DNA from: Littorina saxatilis
Taxonomy: Eukaryota > Mollusca > Gastropoda > Littorinimorpha > Littorinidae
DNA length: 64,000 bases
Reading direction: 5' to 3'
Assembly (NCBI RefSeq): GCF_037325665.1
Contig: NC_090246.1
Location: 35,534,732-35,598,731, forward strand
The stretch's first letter is position 1. The number at the start of each line of letters is the position of its first letter. Made by a program: the position numbers and the translations under genes. Below the pieces are notes generated by a model, which saw nothing but the letters and a program-made list of their open reading frames with translations, searched no databases and was not told the origin of the DNA. This document shows positions 20,118 through 30,654 of this stretch, piece by piece.

Positions 20118-21287
20118 TTTTCTTTTTTTTTTAAATACATATGTACATGTATGCATTTGACTTCATTGTTAGTCAAATATGCACACAAAAAAGCTGAGTT
20201 AAAAAGGTAAAATTTAAAAATTGCAAAACAAAAATGACACTGATAATTATTAATTAATCAAGAAAAAGTGTGTTTGATAGTGCTGTGAAAAGTGATCTTT
20301 GCCTAGGTTGTTCTTTATAAGTGAATGACAATGTAATGTGTGTTAGTATCCTAAATACATAAACATTCACATGTATACTTGTGATGATGTTTGCTGAAAG
20401 TGTATCTGAAGATGTCATGTTTTTTTTGTTTATTGGGATTCTTAACGAATAACCTACACCGACTAGTATAATATGCTTGTTGACTCAGTGTTTTTCCCAA
20501 TACATTTAAATTGTGCTATTTGTGTTTAACCTCTATTACTGAAAGTCTGTAAATACTGGAGTTGCAACTTGCTGTTCATGATGAAGGATTTGATGAGTGA
20601 CAAAATATGCAACGAGAAAAAAATCATTTTTAATTTATATAACCAGAAGTGTGTTTTGCGTTTAAAAAACAAATTACAAGAAAAGATTAAAGGCAAAGTT
20701 TTTCTTGTGTATCTTTGTTGTTTTGAATACTTAACGTTAAGATTATTCACAAAGGCATTATGTTATGAAGTCCAGCATAATTGAGAAGGTTACATGCAGG
20801 GGCATTGAAATCAGAAGAATTTAAAAAAAAAAAAGGCTAGTACTATTGTACTGGGAAACTAATCACAAATGTTTGATTGAAAAAAAGATCCGTTATTCCT
20901 CGCAGTGCTTTCATCAGGCATTATCTGCTTTGATCTATATTTTCTCTCATTTTTGAATGACGATACCATTGTTAAAAACCAGTCTTCTAAGACTCCTATA
21001 TATGGGGCGAGTCCTCAGTTGTTATCAGTGATCTTCTGTGGCATAAAAATACACATGGGCATATGTCATGAATGAAGTGCTGACACAGGGTAGTGTGTTG
21101 AAGGTGCACAGTTAGTTGACTTGCAGTGTTACATTTATATTATTGATAGCAGGCCTTTTCATTTGAGCAGGATTTTGAGGATGGTACAGGGTCAAATATT
21201 GTGTTATTCTGCTGTCAATGTGTCATTACTTAAAGTTAAAGGGAAGGATCACTTTGTTTCTGAACCTAGCCCTTGATTTATTATAAA

Positions 21288-21752
21288 TATATATATATAC
21301 GACTTGTGTCTGTGTGTGTGTGTGTGTCGGTGATGCACGCCCAAGGTTCTCGATGGATCTGTTTCAAATTTGGTGGCCATATTCATCTACACCCTGGACA
21401 CAACCTGCTCGATGAGATATTTCAACACGTGCTCTCAGCGCGCAGCGCTGAACCGATTTTGGTTTTTCTCTGGATCCATTCCCAGTAACTCTTATCTTCT
21501 CCAGTGTTTTCAGCGTTTATCTCCCTTCCTTCGTGTGGCGTCAATCCATATTCCCGTTTCTATTTTTAGAAGGTCACTGTCGACAACGCTCAATCCATAT
21601 TCCCGTTATACTATTTTTACTCTTCTCCAGTGTTTTGCGCGTTTATCTCCCTCCCTTCGTGCGGTGCGCCGGCGGGTCCCCGGCGCAGCCGGGTATTGGG
21701 CTCGACTTCTTCCCGGCGAAGCCGTACCCGGCGAAGCGGGTATTCATCTAGT
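21288..21752 (+). repeat. Interspersed repeat ending in GGGTATTCATCTAGT
   Basis: It starts with a TATATA and GTGTGT stretch, contains a duplicated TTTATCTCCCTYCCTTCGTG segment, and ends in CGGCGAAGC-GGGTATT palindromic modules. It is non-coding. A repeat of similar style lies at 39545-39873. Confidence 0.5.
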
Positions 21753-22464
21753 TATAAATATATAAGGCCGTTCTATTCTTGAGCTGTAAACCATGTCTTT
21801 CATGTGACATGTATGTCTTCTGCCTAGCATGTAACTCGATGCACGTTATCTGCTTTTCTCTCGAATCTCTGTCCATTGCTCAGCCCATCGATAAACTTTT
21901 TGCCTGTTTGGAGTTGTTAATGGGGCACAGATAAGAAGTTATTTTTCAGAAAATAATGTTATTGAATCAGCAATTTGACCTTGGAATGTGACCCTGATAA
22001 AAATGCTGATTTCATCTGATCATTGTCATGCTAATTTGGAATTATTTTAATAGTAAATACTGATATGATTTGTTGCTGATAGGAAGTTATGTTGTCATTG
22101 ATTAGTGCAACCCTTTTCGAAGACATTGGAACAGATTTTTCTTTAAATTTTGTTTAATTTTTAATGAAATTTGGACTTATTCAAGTTATTGTGCTAAATA
22201 GTTAAATGATCCTGTGCCAGCACAGGAAATAGTCGTAGCACAAGAACTTGCCTTCAAATTGTGTTGCCATTTGTTGATATAGGATAGCGATAAAAAAAAC
22301 ACCTCGGGGTTTCAAACAGTTTCATAATGTTAACATGTAGCACAAATATCTGCATTGTGTAGACCTCTACCTCTGGCCCTTTTGTGTGTGTGTCTTTCCC
22401 ACTGCCTTTGCATATTCACAAACCTCAGCCCACGCTCTCACTCTTAGTCTTATCAGTGAGACAT

Positions 22465-22842
22465 TCCCCCCGCGGGTTAGGGGGAAGAATTTACCTGATG
22501 CTCCCATGCATTTGGTATTAAGAGGCGACTAACGGATTCCCTTTCTCCTTTTACCCTTGTTAAGTGTTTCTTGTATAGAATATAGTCAATTTTTGTAAAG
22601 ATTTTAGTCAAGCAGTATGTAAGAAATGTTAAGTCCTTTGTACTGGAAACTTGCATTCTCCCAGTAAGGTAATATATTGTACTACATTGCAAGCCCCTGG
22701 AGCAAATTTTTGATTAGTGCTTTTGTGAACAAGAAACAATTGACAAGTGGCTCTATCCCATCTTCCCCCTTTCCCCGTCGCGATATAACCTTGAATGGTT
22801 GAAAACCACGTTAAACACCAAATAAAGAAAGAAAGAAAGAAA
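22465..22842 (+). repeat. SINE family A, full copy
   Basis: It runs from CCCCCCGCGGGTTAGGGGG to CACCAAATAAAGAAAG(AAAG)n, about 378 bp. An imperfect duplication of CTCTCACTCTTATCAGT(G/A)AGACA flanks it, as expected for LINE-driven retroposition. Confidence 0.85.
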
Positions 22843-24529
22843 GCCCTAGCTCTCACTCTTATCAGTAAGACAGAAAAGAGAGAGAGAGACACAGGGAGAG
22901 AATGGGACAAAAGGTCAAACACTTTAGAGTGGAATTGAAGCTTTAAAGTTGACAGGTTGGAGAGCTGTGCAAACAGTGAAACTGAATATGTCTCTGCTTG
23001 AAATACACTACTCTCCTTGGTGTGTACCCAGTGTGGATACTGGTTAGAATGTGGCTTACAGCTTTCAGAGACATACTTGTAGTTTATCGCTAGTTTTGTG
23101 CGTTAAATCTTATGTCCTTGCTTTAGTTATTGAAATTATGTATACATATATAATATAAAAAATAACTGAAGTTTTTATCGCTAGTTTTGTGCGTTAAATC
23201 TTATGTCCTTGCTTTATTTATTCAAATTATGTAAATAATAAGCCTAAAGCTTTTTATCTGAGTTTTAGGGTCTAAACCTGTGATACATGTATTTCTGATT
23301 GCGTTCTTCACAGTTTTAGTTTTATCTTTCCACTGCGAACTCCTTCAGTGAGATTCTGGTCCTGAGCTTTTGGATCATTTTCTTGCATCTATATATTTGT
23401 GCCCACATTCACTTAGCTTCATGTTTATCTTAAGACAAATTCCTGTAGAACTGGAGGTGTTTAAATTTTCTTTATTTTACATGACTTCCCACAAGTAAAA
23501 TCTGAACATTTTTGCAAATAAATAGTTGTTCAGTGTTATTGAATCAGAGTGCCTTGTCCAGTGTTTTTTTTTAATCAAATGTGCCTTTATGTGTACCATT
23601 GCCCCATGATTAAAGAAAATATCTTTTTCTGCCCTTTTTTGTTGAATTATTACTCATTTGAAAACATTTACATGCTTTTTCACTTCTCCGCCAGTACAGG
23701 GTTGTATACATTTCCCATTGTGAATACATGTACATTAGTACATTTGTAATTACTTTCAGAAGCACATGACTGTATTTTGTTTTTTCACCACGTAAGATTT
23801 TTCAGCGTGTTTTTTTTATCTCAACATTTATTTTTCAACATTGCGCTTATTTTTTATTTTTTATTTTTACCATACTAACTTTCTTTGCCATTTTTGTTGT
23901 TGTTGTTCAGTACACTACATCATTTTTACTGGTCTGCTAATATTAAAGCTGTAAGGGCATCTTGACCTTATAAAATTAAGTCTGATTTGCATCTTAATAC
24001 GTACAAAATCGTAAAGCATTTGGCATTCAACCAACCATCATATCATGTCCTTGCAAAGTATGGTCACATGCAAGTTTATTGTGTTATTATGCCTTGGTCA
24101 TACTGTTTTGAACTTAAACATACTAGTCGACCCAAAATCAAATTTTTGCACATGTATGCCTTTGTATCATCAGTACATTTATTTGCACAAACTGTCTTGG
24201 TGGTTGGTGCTACAAATTGGTTTATGTATTGTAAGAAGTGGTATACATACTCACTACTTGCAGTACTGAGTACATGTATTCATTTTAACATATGTTTTTA
24301 TTTGTGTTATTCTTTAAGAGAAAAAAAGGAAACTGCACAATCTTTGTTTTTTGTTGTGTTTATCTGCACTTCTTCCACAATTTCCAGTTTATACTGGTTA
24401 GAATTAAGAATAAATATTTTTGTAAGAGAATTTTATGAAAAGGACCAGTCTGTACATTTTATGTTTTCAGCTACATGGTCAATCTTGTTTCTTGATTCAT
24501 TATATTGAATTTGTGTATTTTCTTGTTAC
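22843..24529. other. AT-rich spacer, no gene recognised
   Basis: A segment with ATCGCTAGTTTTGTGCG occurs twice (about 23078 and 23178), a local tandem duplication of about 100 bp. Otherwise I see only T-rich unique-looking DNA. Confidence 0.45.
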
Positions 24530-25010
24530 GCCCCCCGCGGGTTAGGGGGAAGAATTTACCCGATGCTCCCCAGCATGTCGTAAGAGGCGACTAACGGATT
24601 CTGTTTCTCCTTTTACCCTTGTTAAGTGTTTCTTGTATAGAATATAGTCAATTTTTGTAAAGATTTTAGTCAAGCAGTATGTAAGAAATGTTAAGTCCTT
24701 TGTACTGGAAACTTGCATTCTCCCAGTAAGGTCATATATTGTACTACGTTGCAAGCCCCCTTGAGCAAATTTTTGATTAGTGCTTTTGTGAACAAGAAAC
24801 AATTGACAAGTGGCTCTATCCCATCTCCCCCCTTCCCCCGTCGCGATATAACCTTTGTGGTTGAAAACAACGTCAAACACCAAATAAAGAAAAAGTGCTT
24901 TTGTGAACAAGAAACAAGAAAGTGGCTCTATCCCATCTCCCCCCTTTCCTTGTTGCGATATAACCTTTGTGGTTGAAAACGACGTTAAACACCAAATAAA
25001 GAAAGAACGA
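24530..25010 (+). repeat. SINE family A with doubled 3' tail, 13-bp target duplication
   Basis: A full copy followed by a second copy of the last ~115 bp. The pair is flanked by a perfect direct repeat, ATTTTCTTGTTAC, at 24517-24529 and 25011-25023, so the doubled unit sits inside one insertion. Confidence 0.9.
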
Positions 25011-25166
25011 ATTTTCTTGTTACAGCCAGTAATGGAGTGATTGAATTAAGGGACCACACATTTTGCCAATTATGTATAATGCTTGATTTTAATTTGTTTT
25101 ATTATTCATTCCTCCAATAAATATAGCCTACTGAGAATTTAACAGCATATTTTCTTTCTGCATTAG

Positions 25167-25167
25167 T

Positions 25168-25203
<36 letters not shown>

Positions 25204-25223
25204 TGTGTATGTGTTTGTTTGTG

Positions 25224-25291
<68 letters not shown>
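25167..25291. repeat. Compound (GT)n / (CT)n microsatellite
   Basis: A GT tract with ATGT interruptions is followed by a pure CT tract of about 60 bp. Confidence 0.95.
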
Positions 25292-25295
<4 letters not shown>

Positions 25296-25986
25296 ACTCT
25301 TGACTTTAAAAAAAAGTTATGTTCCAGTCTCCTCTTTATAGTAAGTGCACTAAGGAGAACCAGGAAAGAGGTGGAATGTTTGGAATGAGACAACAGAATG
25401 GAGAACTCCCAATTGTTTCTGTTCTGTGCATACAGTGATACATGTATCAGACCTAGCACTGTATGGTTGTTCCTATTGTGAATGCATCGAGTTTAACTGC
25501 AGAGAACCATGTAATTGGATTGGGATGTACAGTATATGATTACTTTGTACATCTGCAGGTTATGTCCAAGAACTTCAGTTTGTGTGTGTGTGTTTCTGTT
25601 TCTGTTTGTTGCATTCAGACAATAAAGTTTTATTGAACTGAATTGAATTATAACTGATTGTCAATGACTGCACATTAAAACAGTATCAAATTGATCTGCT
25701 TTGTGACCTAGGCTTGTGAAGCGGAAATTTGCTCTGAGTCGCTTACCATGTAGGGATGCAAGTTCCCATCTGGTAGTCAGCAGTTCCTGATTGAAGATAT
25801 CATTTCCTGCTCATTTTCCTGATTTTCAAACCATTGAGGATGTAGAAACCAGAGCATGATACAGTTAAAGGGATATATCATATAGTTATTTTGATAGTGT
25901 AAGAAAGGCTAAAGACATAGTGATGTCATAAAATCATTATATGATAGATCCATATATGATAAAATTCACATGCCATAAAATGTGAT

Positions 25987-26292
25987 ATTCTTTCTTTATT
26001 TGGTGTTTAACGTCGTTTTCAACCACGAAGGTTATATCGCGACGAGGGAAAGGGGGGAGATGGGATAGGGGAAAGGGGGGAGATGGGATAGAGCCACTTG
26101 TTAAGTGTTTCTTGTTCACAAAAGCACTAATCAAAAAATTGCTCCAGGGGCTTGCAACGTAGTACAATATATGACCTTACTGGGAGAATGCAAGTTTCCA
26201 GTACAAAGGACTAAACATTTCTTACATACTGCTTGACTAAAATCTTTACAAACATTGACTATATTCTATACAAGAACCACTAAACAAGGGTG
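25987..26292 (-). repeat. SINE family A, partial
   Basis: The reverse-oriented 3' tail and body, with a local duplication of the GGGGGGAGATGGGATAG segment. The head is missing. Confidence 0.85.
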
Positions 26293-26929
26293 TGAAAAAT
26301 GTGATAGGCTGGACATCAAACAAACAGAAGATTCAACACAAAACAACTGCATGAATTTGCTTCACCAGAAAAAGACACAATGAATCAAAACAGAGAATAC
26401 AAATTGACAGTTTACATCTGACCTTTTACACTCAAAATGAACCTGCTCGGTATACGAGACTGACTGACTCTACTGCGAGCTTACTACGCAAAAGACTACG
26501 TACACATATAGTTCTAAACACACACACACACACACATACACACACACACACACACAATTATATGGTGAAATATGCTGGTTGTAGGAATCCCACGCAAAAA
26601 AATAACGGTATACTTAGTTTGTTTCTCGTTAACATTGGGGGGAGAGGTGGAGCCGGGAATCAAAGACAGACAAATTATCCCTAAGATTCCGAAAGTAGCA
26701 AGAAACGATAACTACAGCCATTTATTAAGTGGCCGTGGCCGAAACACCACAATCACCGTGCTGTGGAGGCGAAGTCCAATCAAACAGGATTGAGAATTTT
26801 AGAGCTTATTTCTAAGCCCTATAAAAACTGTTAGCCTATGCATTCGCAAAGGAATCCATGAACATACCGAGAGACAAAAGTCGCCAGACCCCATCACAAA
26901 CAGAACTCTATCCTTGGCACAAAGGGTCA
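26293..26929. other. Spacer with a short CA tract, no gene recognised
   Basis: A CA tract lies at 26519-26556. A segment near 26772-26910 (CAAACAGGATTGAGAATTTTA, CCCCATCACAAACAGAACTC) resembles 2548-2675, so an unnamed repeat is shared with the innexin intron next to the minisatellite. Confidence 0.45.
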
Positions 26930-27640
26930 AAAAATCCAAAAAATAAGGCCTTAATTTTGAAAATATGCCCATATTTTTGAAAATAAGCCCTTATTTCTAA
27001 AATAAGGCCTTATTTTCAAAAATAAGCCCTTAAATATTTACAGCCATAAGGAAATAAGGGCATAATGAAATAAGGCCTTATTTCTGTTATGACCTTAAAA
27101 AAAAATAAGGGCATAAAAAATAAGCCCTTAAAAAAATATGCCCATATTTTTCTGCGCATCGCTACTGCGCATCCGGACATTCGAAAGCGATCAAGATGTT
27201 ACACTGATATAAATGAAACAGTCATTTCATGTAAACAATGCTTACCTTGAGCGCGCATACACCTCATCGGAAACCCCAATTCTCTCGCAATTTCCAAATT
27301 CAGCACAAATTCTTCTCAAAAGTTCATCACGATCACTGAACCCATTTGCCATGTATGTTATGAGATCTCTGCGCATGTGCGGTGCAGCCGACTTCTATTC
27401 AGCTTCATGATTGTTAAAAAAAATATAAGGCCTTATTTTTTTAAGCCCTTATTTTTGTTATGCCCTTATTTTTTGTATGCCCTTATTTTTTTATGCCCTT
27501 ATTTTTTATGCCCTTATTTTTATTAAGGCCTTACAGAAATAAGGCCTTATTTCTCGTATGGCCTTATTTTTTTATGCCCATATTTTGTTAAGGGCTTAAA
27601 GATTTAAGGCCTTAATCATGGAAAATAAGGCCTTAAACCC
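26930..27640. repeat. Palindrome-rich repeat: two AAGGCCTT/AAGGGCTT arrays around a core
   Basis: Left array (26930-27150) and right array (27420-27640) are packed with ATAAGGCCTTAT, TAAGCCCTTA and TATGCCCATA motifs, most of them self-complementary, spaced by A or T runs. They flank a core of about 270 bp with TGCGCATC and GCGCATGTGCGG patches. No protein is encoded. The two arrays are roughly inverted copies of each other, so this may be a non-autonomous transposon with multiplied sub-terminal motifs. Confidence 0.6.
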
Positions 27641-27642
27641 AT

Positions 27643-27704
27643 CCACCCACCCACCCACAGACAGACACACACACACACACACACACACCGGCCGGCACAC
27701 ACAC

Positions 27705-27741
<37 letters not shown>
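27643..27741. repeat. (CCCA)n / (CA)n microsatellite
   Basis: A short CCCA tract then CA tracts interrupted by CCGGCCGG. Confidence 0.9.
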
Positions 27742-27849
27742 CCATACATATAATTATTTGACGCCAATTTTACGCTGCACGGCCAATTTGTTTTGGACTG
27801 CGCCTCACCATTTAGTCAGATGAGCCAAGACATATTAGAAGACGTATTA

Positions 27850-29371
27850 TACTGTTCAAAAAAAGAAACGCATAGCTTGTAATATTTGGTTAATTTAGTT
27901 ATATGGCTACAAGGATATCCACCAAACTGCAGAAAATGTTTATCTGGTCGTCGACCTTTCGTCCATTGCCACAAGTGAGCTCTGCACGTGACGCATGCGT
28001 TATCAGTGGCTACAATGTCAAAATTGCTCATTTGGCATGACCACTCGTCATGCTTCAGTGTAATCTCGTGAAACTCGGGGAATATTGAGCTCTCACCATG
28101 TCTTCCAAAACCCATAAAAGCGGATTGTTCGCCACAAAGAAATCAGACGACAATTCAGCGACGAAAGATGGCCCGATTGAGCAGAGAAGACCGCCAAATT
28201 GCATTGGGTCGTTTACAAGCAGGCCAAAGTCAAAGTGCAATCGCCAGGCACTTCCATGTGTCCCAGAGCACCATCAGTAGACTGTGGGTCAGGTTTCAAG
28301 CCACTGGCTCCGTTGCTGACTTGCCACGAGCGGGAAGACCAAGGGCGACAACTGCTGCTCACGACCGCTTCATACGGCTCCGCCACCTCCGGAATCGTTT
28401 CCTGTCGGCCTCATCTTCTGTCCAGGCTCTCCCCGGGCCACACCGATTATCGGACCAGACCGTGCGGAACCGCCTGCATGAAGCTGGTTTGAGAGCTCGC
28501 AGACCTCACAGAGGAGCTGTCCTCACCCGCCGCCATCGCCAGAACCGAGTGCAGTGGGGCAACCAGCACCTTCGCTGGACCGTCCGGAATCACTGGAGAC
28601 ACGTGTGGTTCAGCGACGAGTCCTACTTCCTGCTCCAGCGACATGATGGTCGGAGGAGGGTCTACCGGAGAGTAAACGAACGTTACGCGCCCAACTGTGT
28701 GGATGAGGCACCCGTTCATGGTGGTGGAGGCGTCATGGTGTGGGGGGCGATCAATACCGCTGGAAGGAGCACCCTGGTGCACGTCCAAGGGCGCATAACT
28801 GCCCAGCGATACGTGGAGGAAATTCTGCGCCCACACGCCCTTCCTCTTCTGGCTGACCAGGATGCCATATTCCAGCAGGACAACGCTCGCCCGCACACAG
28901 CACGACTCACCACCCAGTTCCTCACCGACCACCATGTCCAGGTGCTTCCCTGGCCATCCATGTCGCCAGATATGAACCCGATAGAACACCTCTGGGATGA
29001 ATTGGACAGACGTGTGCGCAGGCGAGAAGAAGCGCCGGCAAATCACCGCGATCTATTGCAGGCACTTCAGGAGGAGTGGGACACCATCCCACAGCAAGAT
29101 ATCCGGCATCTGATCCAGTCCATGCCCAGAAGGTGCCGGGCAGTTGTTGCTGCTCAAGGCAGTCACACCCCCTACTGACTTGACAGCCTCGGCACCCAAT
29201 CGTATTAATTGACTGATTGATTTGAAGATGCAAATGAACTGTGTGTGCATTCAACTGTGTCCATACCAAATTTCAAACAAATAATCTAAATATTGGATTT
29301 TCTGTTAATTTTTTCGAAAAATAAAACAAATTTGGCAAGTAGCAACTATGCGTTTCTTTTTTTGAACAGTA
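27850..29371 (+). mobile_element. Tc1/mariner-type transposon, apparently intact
   Basis: A 1522-bp element with a perfect 26-bp inverted repeat starting TACTGTTCAAAAAAAG at both ends, a TA duplication on each side (27848-27849, 29372-29373), and one uninterrupted transposase frame. Terminal repeats and transposase both point to the Tc1 group. Confidence 0.95.
28168..29178 (+). CDS. Tc1-type transposase (DD34E)
   Basis: A 336-residue transposase that binds the terminal repeats and moves the element by cut and paste into TA sites. Residues 1-110 hold two helix-turn-helix-like regions (QSQSAIARHFHVSQSTISRLW; LSDQTVRNRLHEAGL) with a GRP-type basic linker (RAGRPR) between. The catalytic triad is visible: FSDES, then FQQDNARPH, then NPIEHLWDE, with 34 residues between the second Asp and the Glu. 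The glycine-rich GGGGVMVWGAI box typical of Tc1 is present. The length is normal and there are no breaks. The GC content is higher than the surroundings, consistent with a recent or horizontally acquired arrival (inference). Confidence 0.96.
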   Translation: MARLSREDRQIALGRLQAGQSQSAIARHFHVSQSTISRLWVRFQATGSVADLPRAGRPRATTAAHDRFIRLRHLRNRFLSASSSVQALPGPHRLSDQTVRNRLHEAGLRARRPHRGAVLTRRHRQNRVQWGNQHLRWTVRNHWRHVWFSDESYFLLQRHDGRRRVYRRVNERYAPNCVDEAPVHGGGGVMVWGAINTAGRSTLVHVQGRITAQRYVEEILRPHALPLLADQDAIFQQDNARPHTARLTTQFLTDHHVQVLPWPSMSPDMNPIEHLWDELDRRVRRREEAPANHRDLLQALQEEWDTIPQQDIRHLIQSMPRRCRAVVAAQGSHTPY

Positions 29372-29613
29372 TAGAATTGCAACAGCGGCTAATGTTGGTC
29401 ATTATCTAAATCACGGAAACTGGGAGTATTACTACAACACTCATTACACACACTGGCAGCTGCAGCAGCCATGATGTTTACAGATTTATGTTCTCTGCTT
29501 AGGGATCTCTGACTCATTACACTGGTAAAATCTGCTCCCATTAAATGTGTCATTTCCTACGGGCGAAGCATATCGCAATACATTTGAGAAATTAATGAAG
29601 AATAGCAGAGGTT

Positions 29614-29880
29614 GCAGGAGAGGCGGACTAGGCTAAGAGGAGGAGGGGGGGGGGGTGCCAGCAGTGGTGGTCCAGGGGCCCGAGGGGGTCAGAAGGCAAA
29701 GCCCCCTGATGTTGATGGGTAGGTCATATTCTGAGATAGGAAAATGGTCGCTCCTTGCATGAAGGGCATAAAATACACAATAATAAAAAATGTTTTCAAT
29801 AAGTGAGGTACATATGTTTAGGCTAGGGGGGGGGGGGGGGGTTGCGCAACCCCCGTAACCCCCCCGGTAGTCCGGCCCTG
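29614..29880. mobile_element. Candidate small TIR element with GGCGGACTA ends
   Basis: The left end CAGGAGAGGCGGACTAG is an imperfect inverse of the right end TAGTCCGGCCCTG. The interior has long G runs next to GGGGTTGCGCAACCCC. It is similar in style to M343 but a different family. Confidence 0.45.
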
Positions 29881-29967
29881 AAGAAGACTGATAGGAGACG
29901 GAGGGAGGGGGCGTGGGATGGTGAGATACTGAGATTCTAATGTGCTGTAGATGTCATCGAAGGTAGG

Positions 29968-29970
<3 letters not shown>

Positions 29971-30009
<39 letters not shown>
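29971..30009. repeat. (GA)n microsatellite
   Basis: A pure dinucleotide tract. Confidence 0.95.
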
Positions 30010-30010
<1 letters not shown>

Positions 30011-30566
30011 CCGGGACTGACTAATGAGTTTTTACGTCCTCTTAGCACCAATTGGCCTATCTTGGGACAGGTAGAGTTGATATGCTATGTGGGGGCACAA
30101 AACACTGGACAGACATGCAAACAGAGAACACTGACATAATTATGATTGTGTTAAAGTTCTGGAAGACTTGTTGCGGTATTTCAAAATGGGGATGGAAGTA
30201 GAGATTTTGTTGGGGGTTGTCGCCTTAGTGTACGCGGAATATGGTTCGAGTGGAGCATTTTTGAATGCTAATTTGCTTTTTATTATGAAGAATATTTTTG
30301 GGACTTTAGTATAATGCCAAAATAATTAAATAAATAACTGAATAAGTAAATAAATACATGAACTGGAAAAAATATACAATGATTATTATCTAAATCTTCA
30401 CCTCTAGACAAAGGAACTATTGAAATGACTTAGCTAACTAAACTATTAGAATTTGGAACTTTGGTCAGTTCTGGCGGTAGGTGGGCAGTTTGCGGCTTTA
30501 ACTGATCGACCTTGTTTAAGCTTTGCGTTTAGGTATTTTGGTTGTGGGGTGGGGGAGGGGTCTCTG

Positions 30567-30570
<4 letters not shown>
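30010..30570. other. Spacer, no gene recognised
   Basis: AT-rich DNA between two microsatellites. I see no exon or element. Confidence 0.4.

Positions 30571-30650
<80 letters not shown>
30571..30650. repeat. (CT)n microsatellite
   Basis: About 80 bp with one CAGT interruption, immediately upstream of the likely LINE 5' region. Confidence 0.95.
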
Positions 30651-30652
<2 letters not shown>

Positions 30653-30654
30653 CT

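Larger units (their letters stand above)
18957..25640 (+). other. 3' flank and possible long 3' UTR of innexin 2
   Basis: No splice-supported gene follows the innexin stop for 6.7 kb on the plus strand. The DNA is AT-rich, with repeats at 19251-20117, 21288-21752, 22465-22842 and 24530-25010. AATAAA signals occur near 23518 and 25117, and an AATAAAGTTTTATTGAACTG at 25621 looks like a real end. How much is transcribed cannot be told. A 173-codon open stretch at 23987-24508 has no recognisable domain and an AT-rich composition. Confidence 0.4.

Noticed and set aside
23987-24508. A 173-codon frame with hydrophobic stretches
   Set aside because: AT-rich composition, no recognisable domain, lies in the 3' flank of innexin 2; hydrophobic residues come from T-rich codons.
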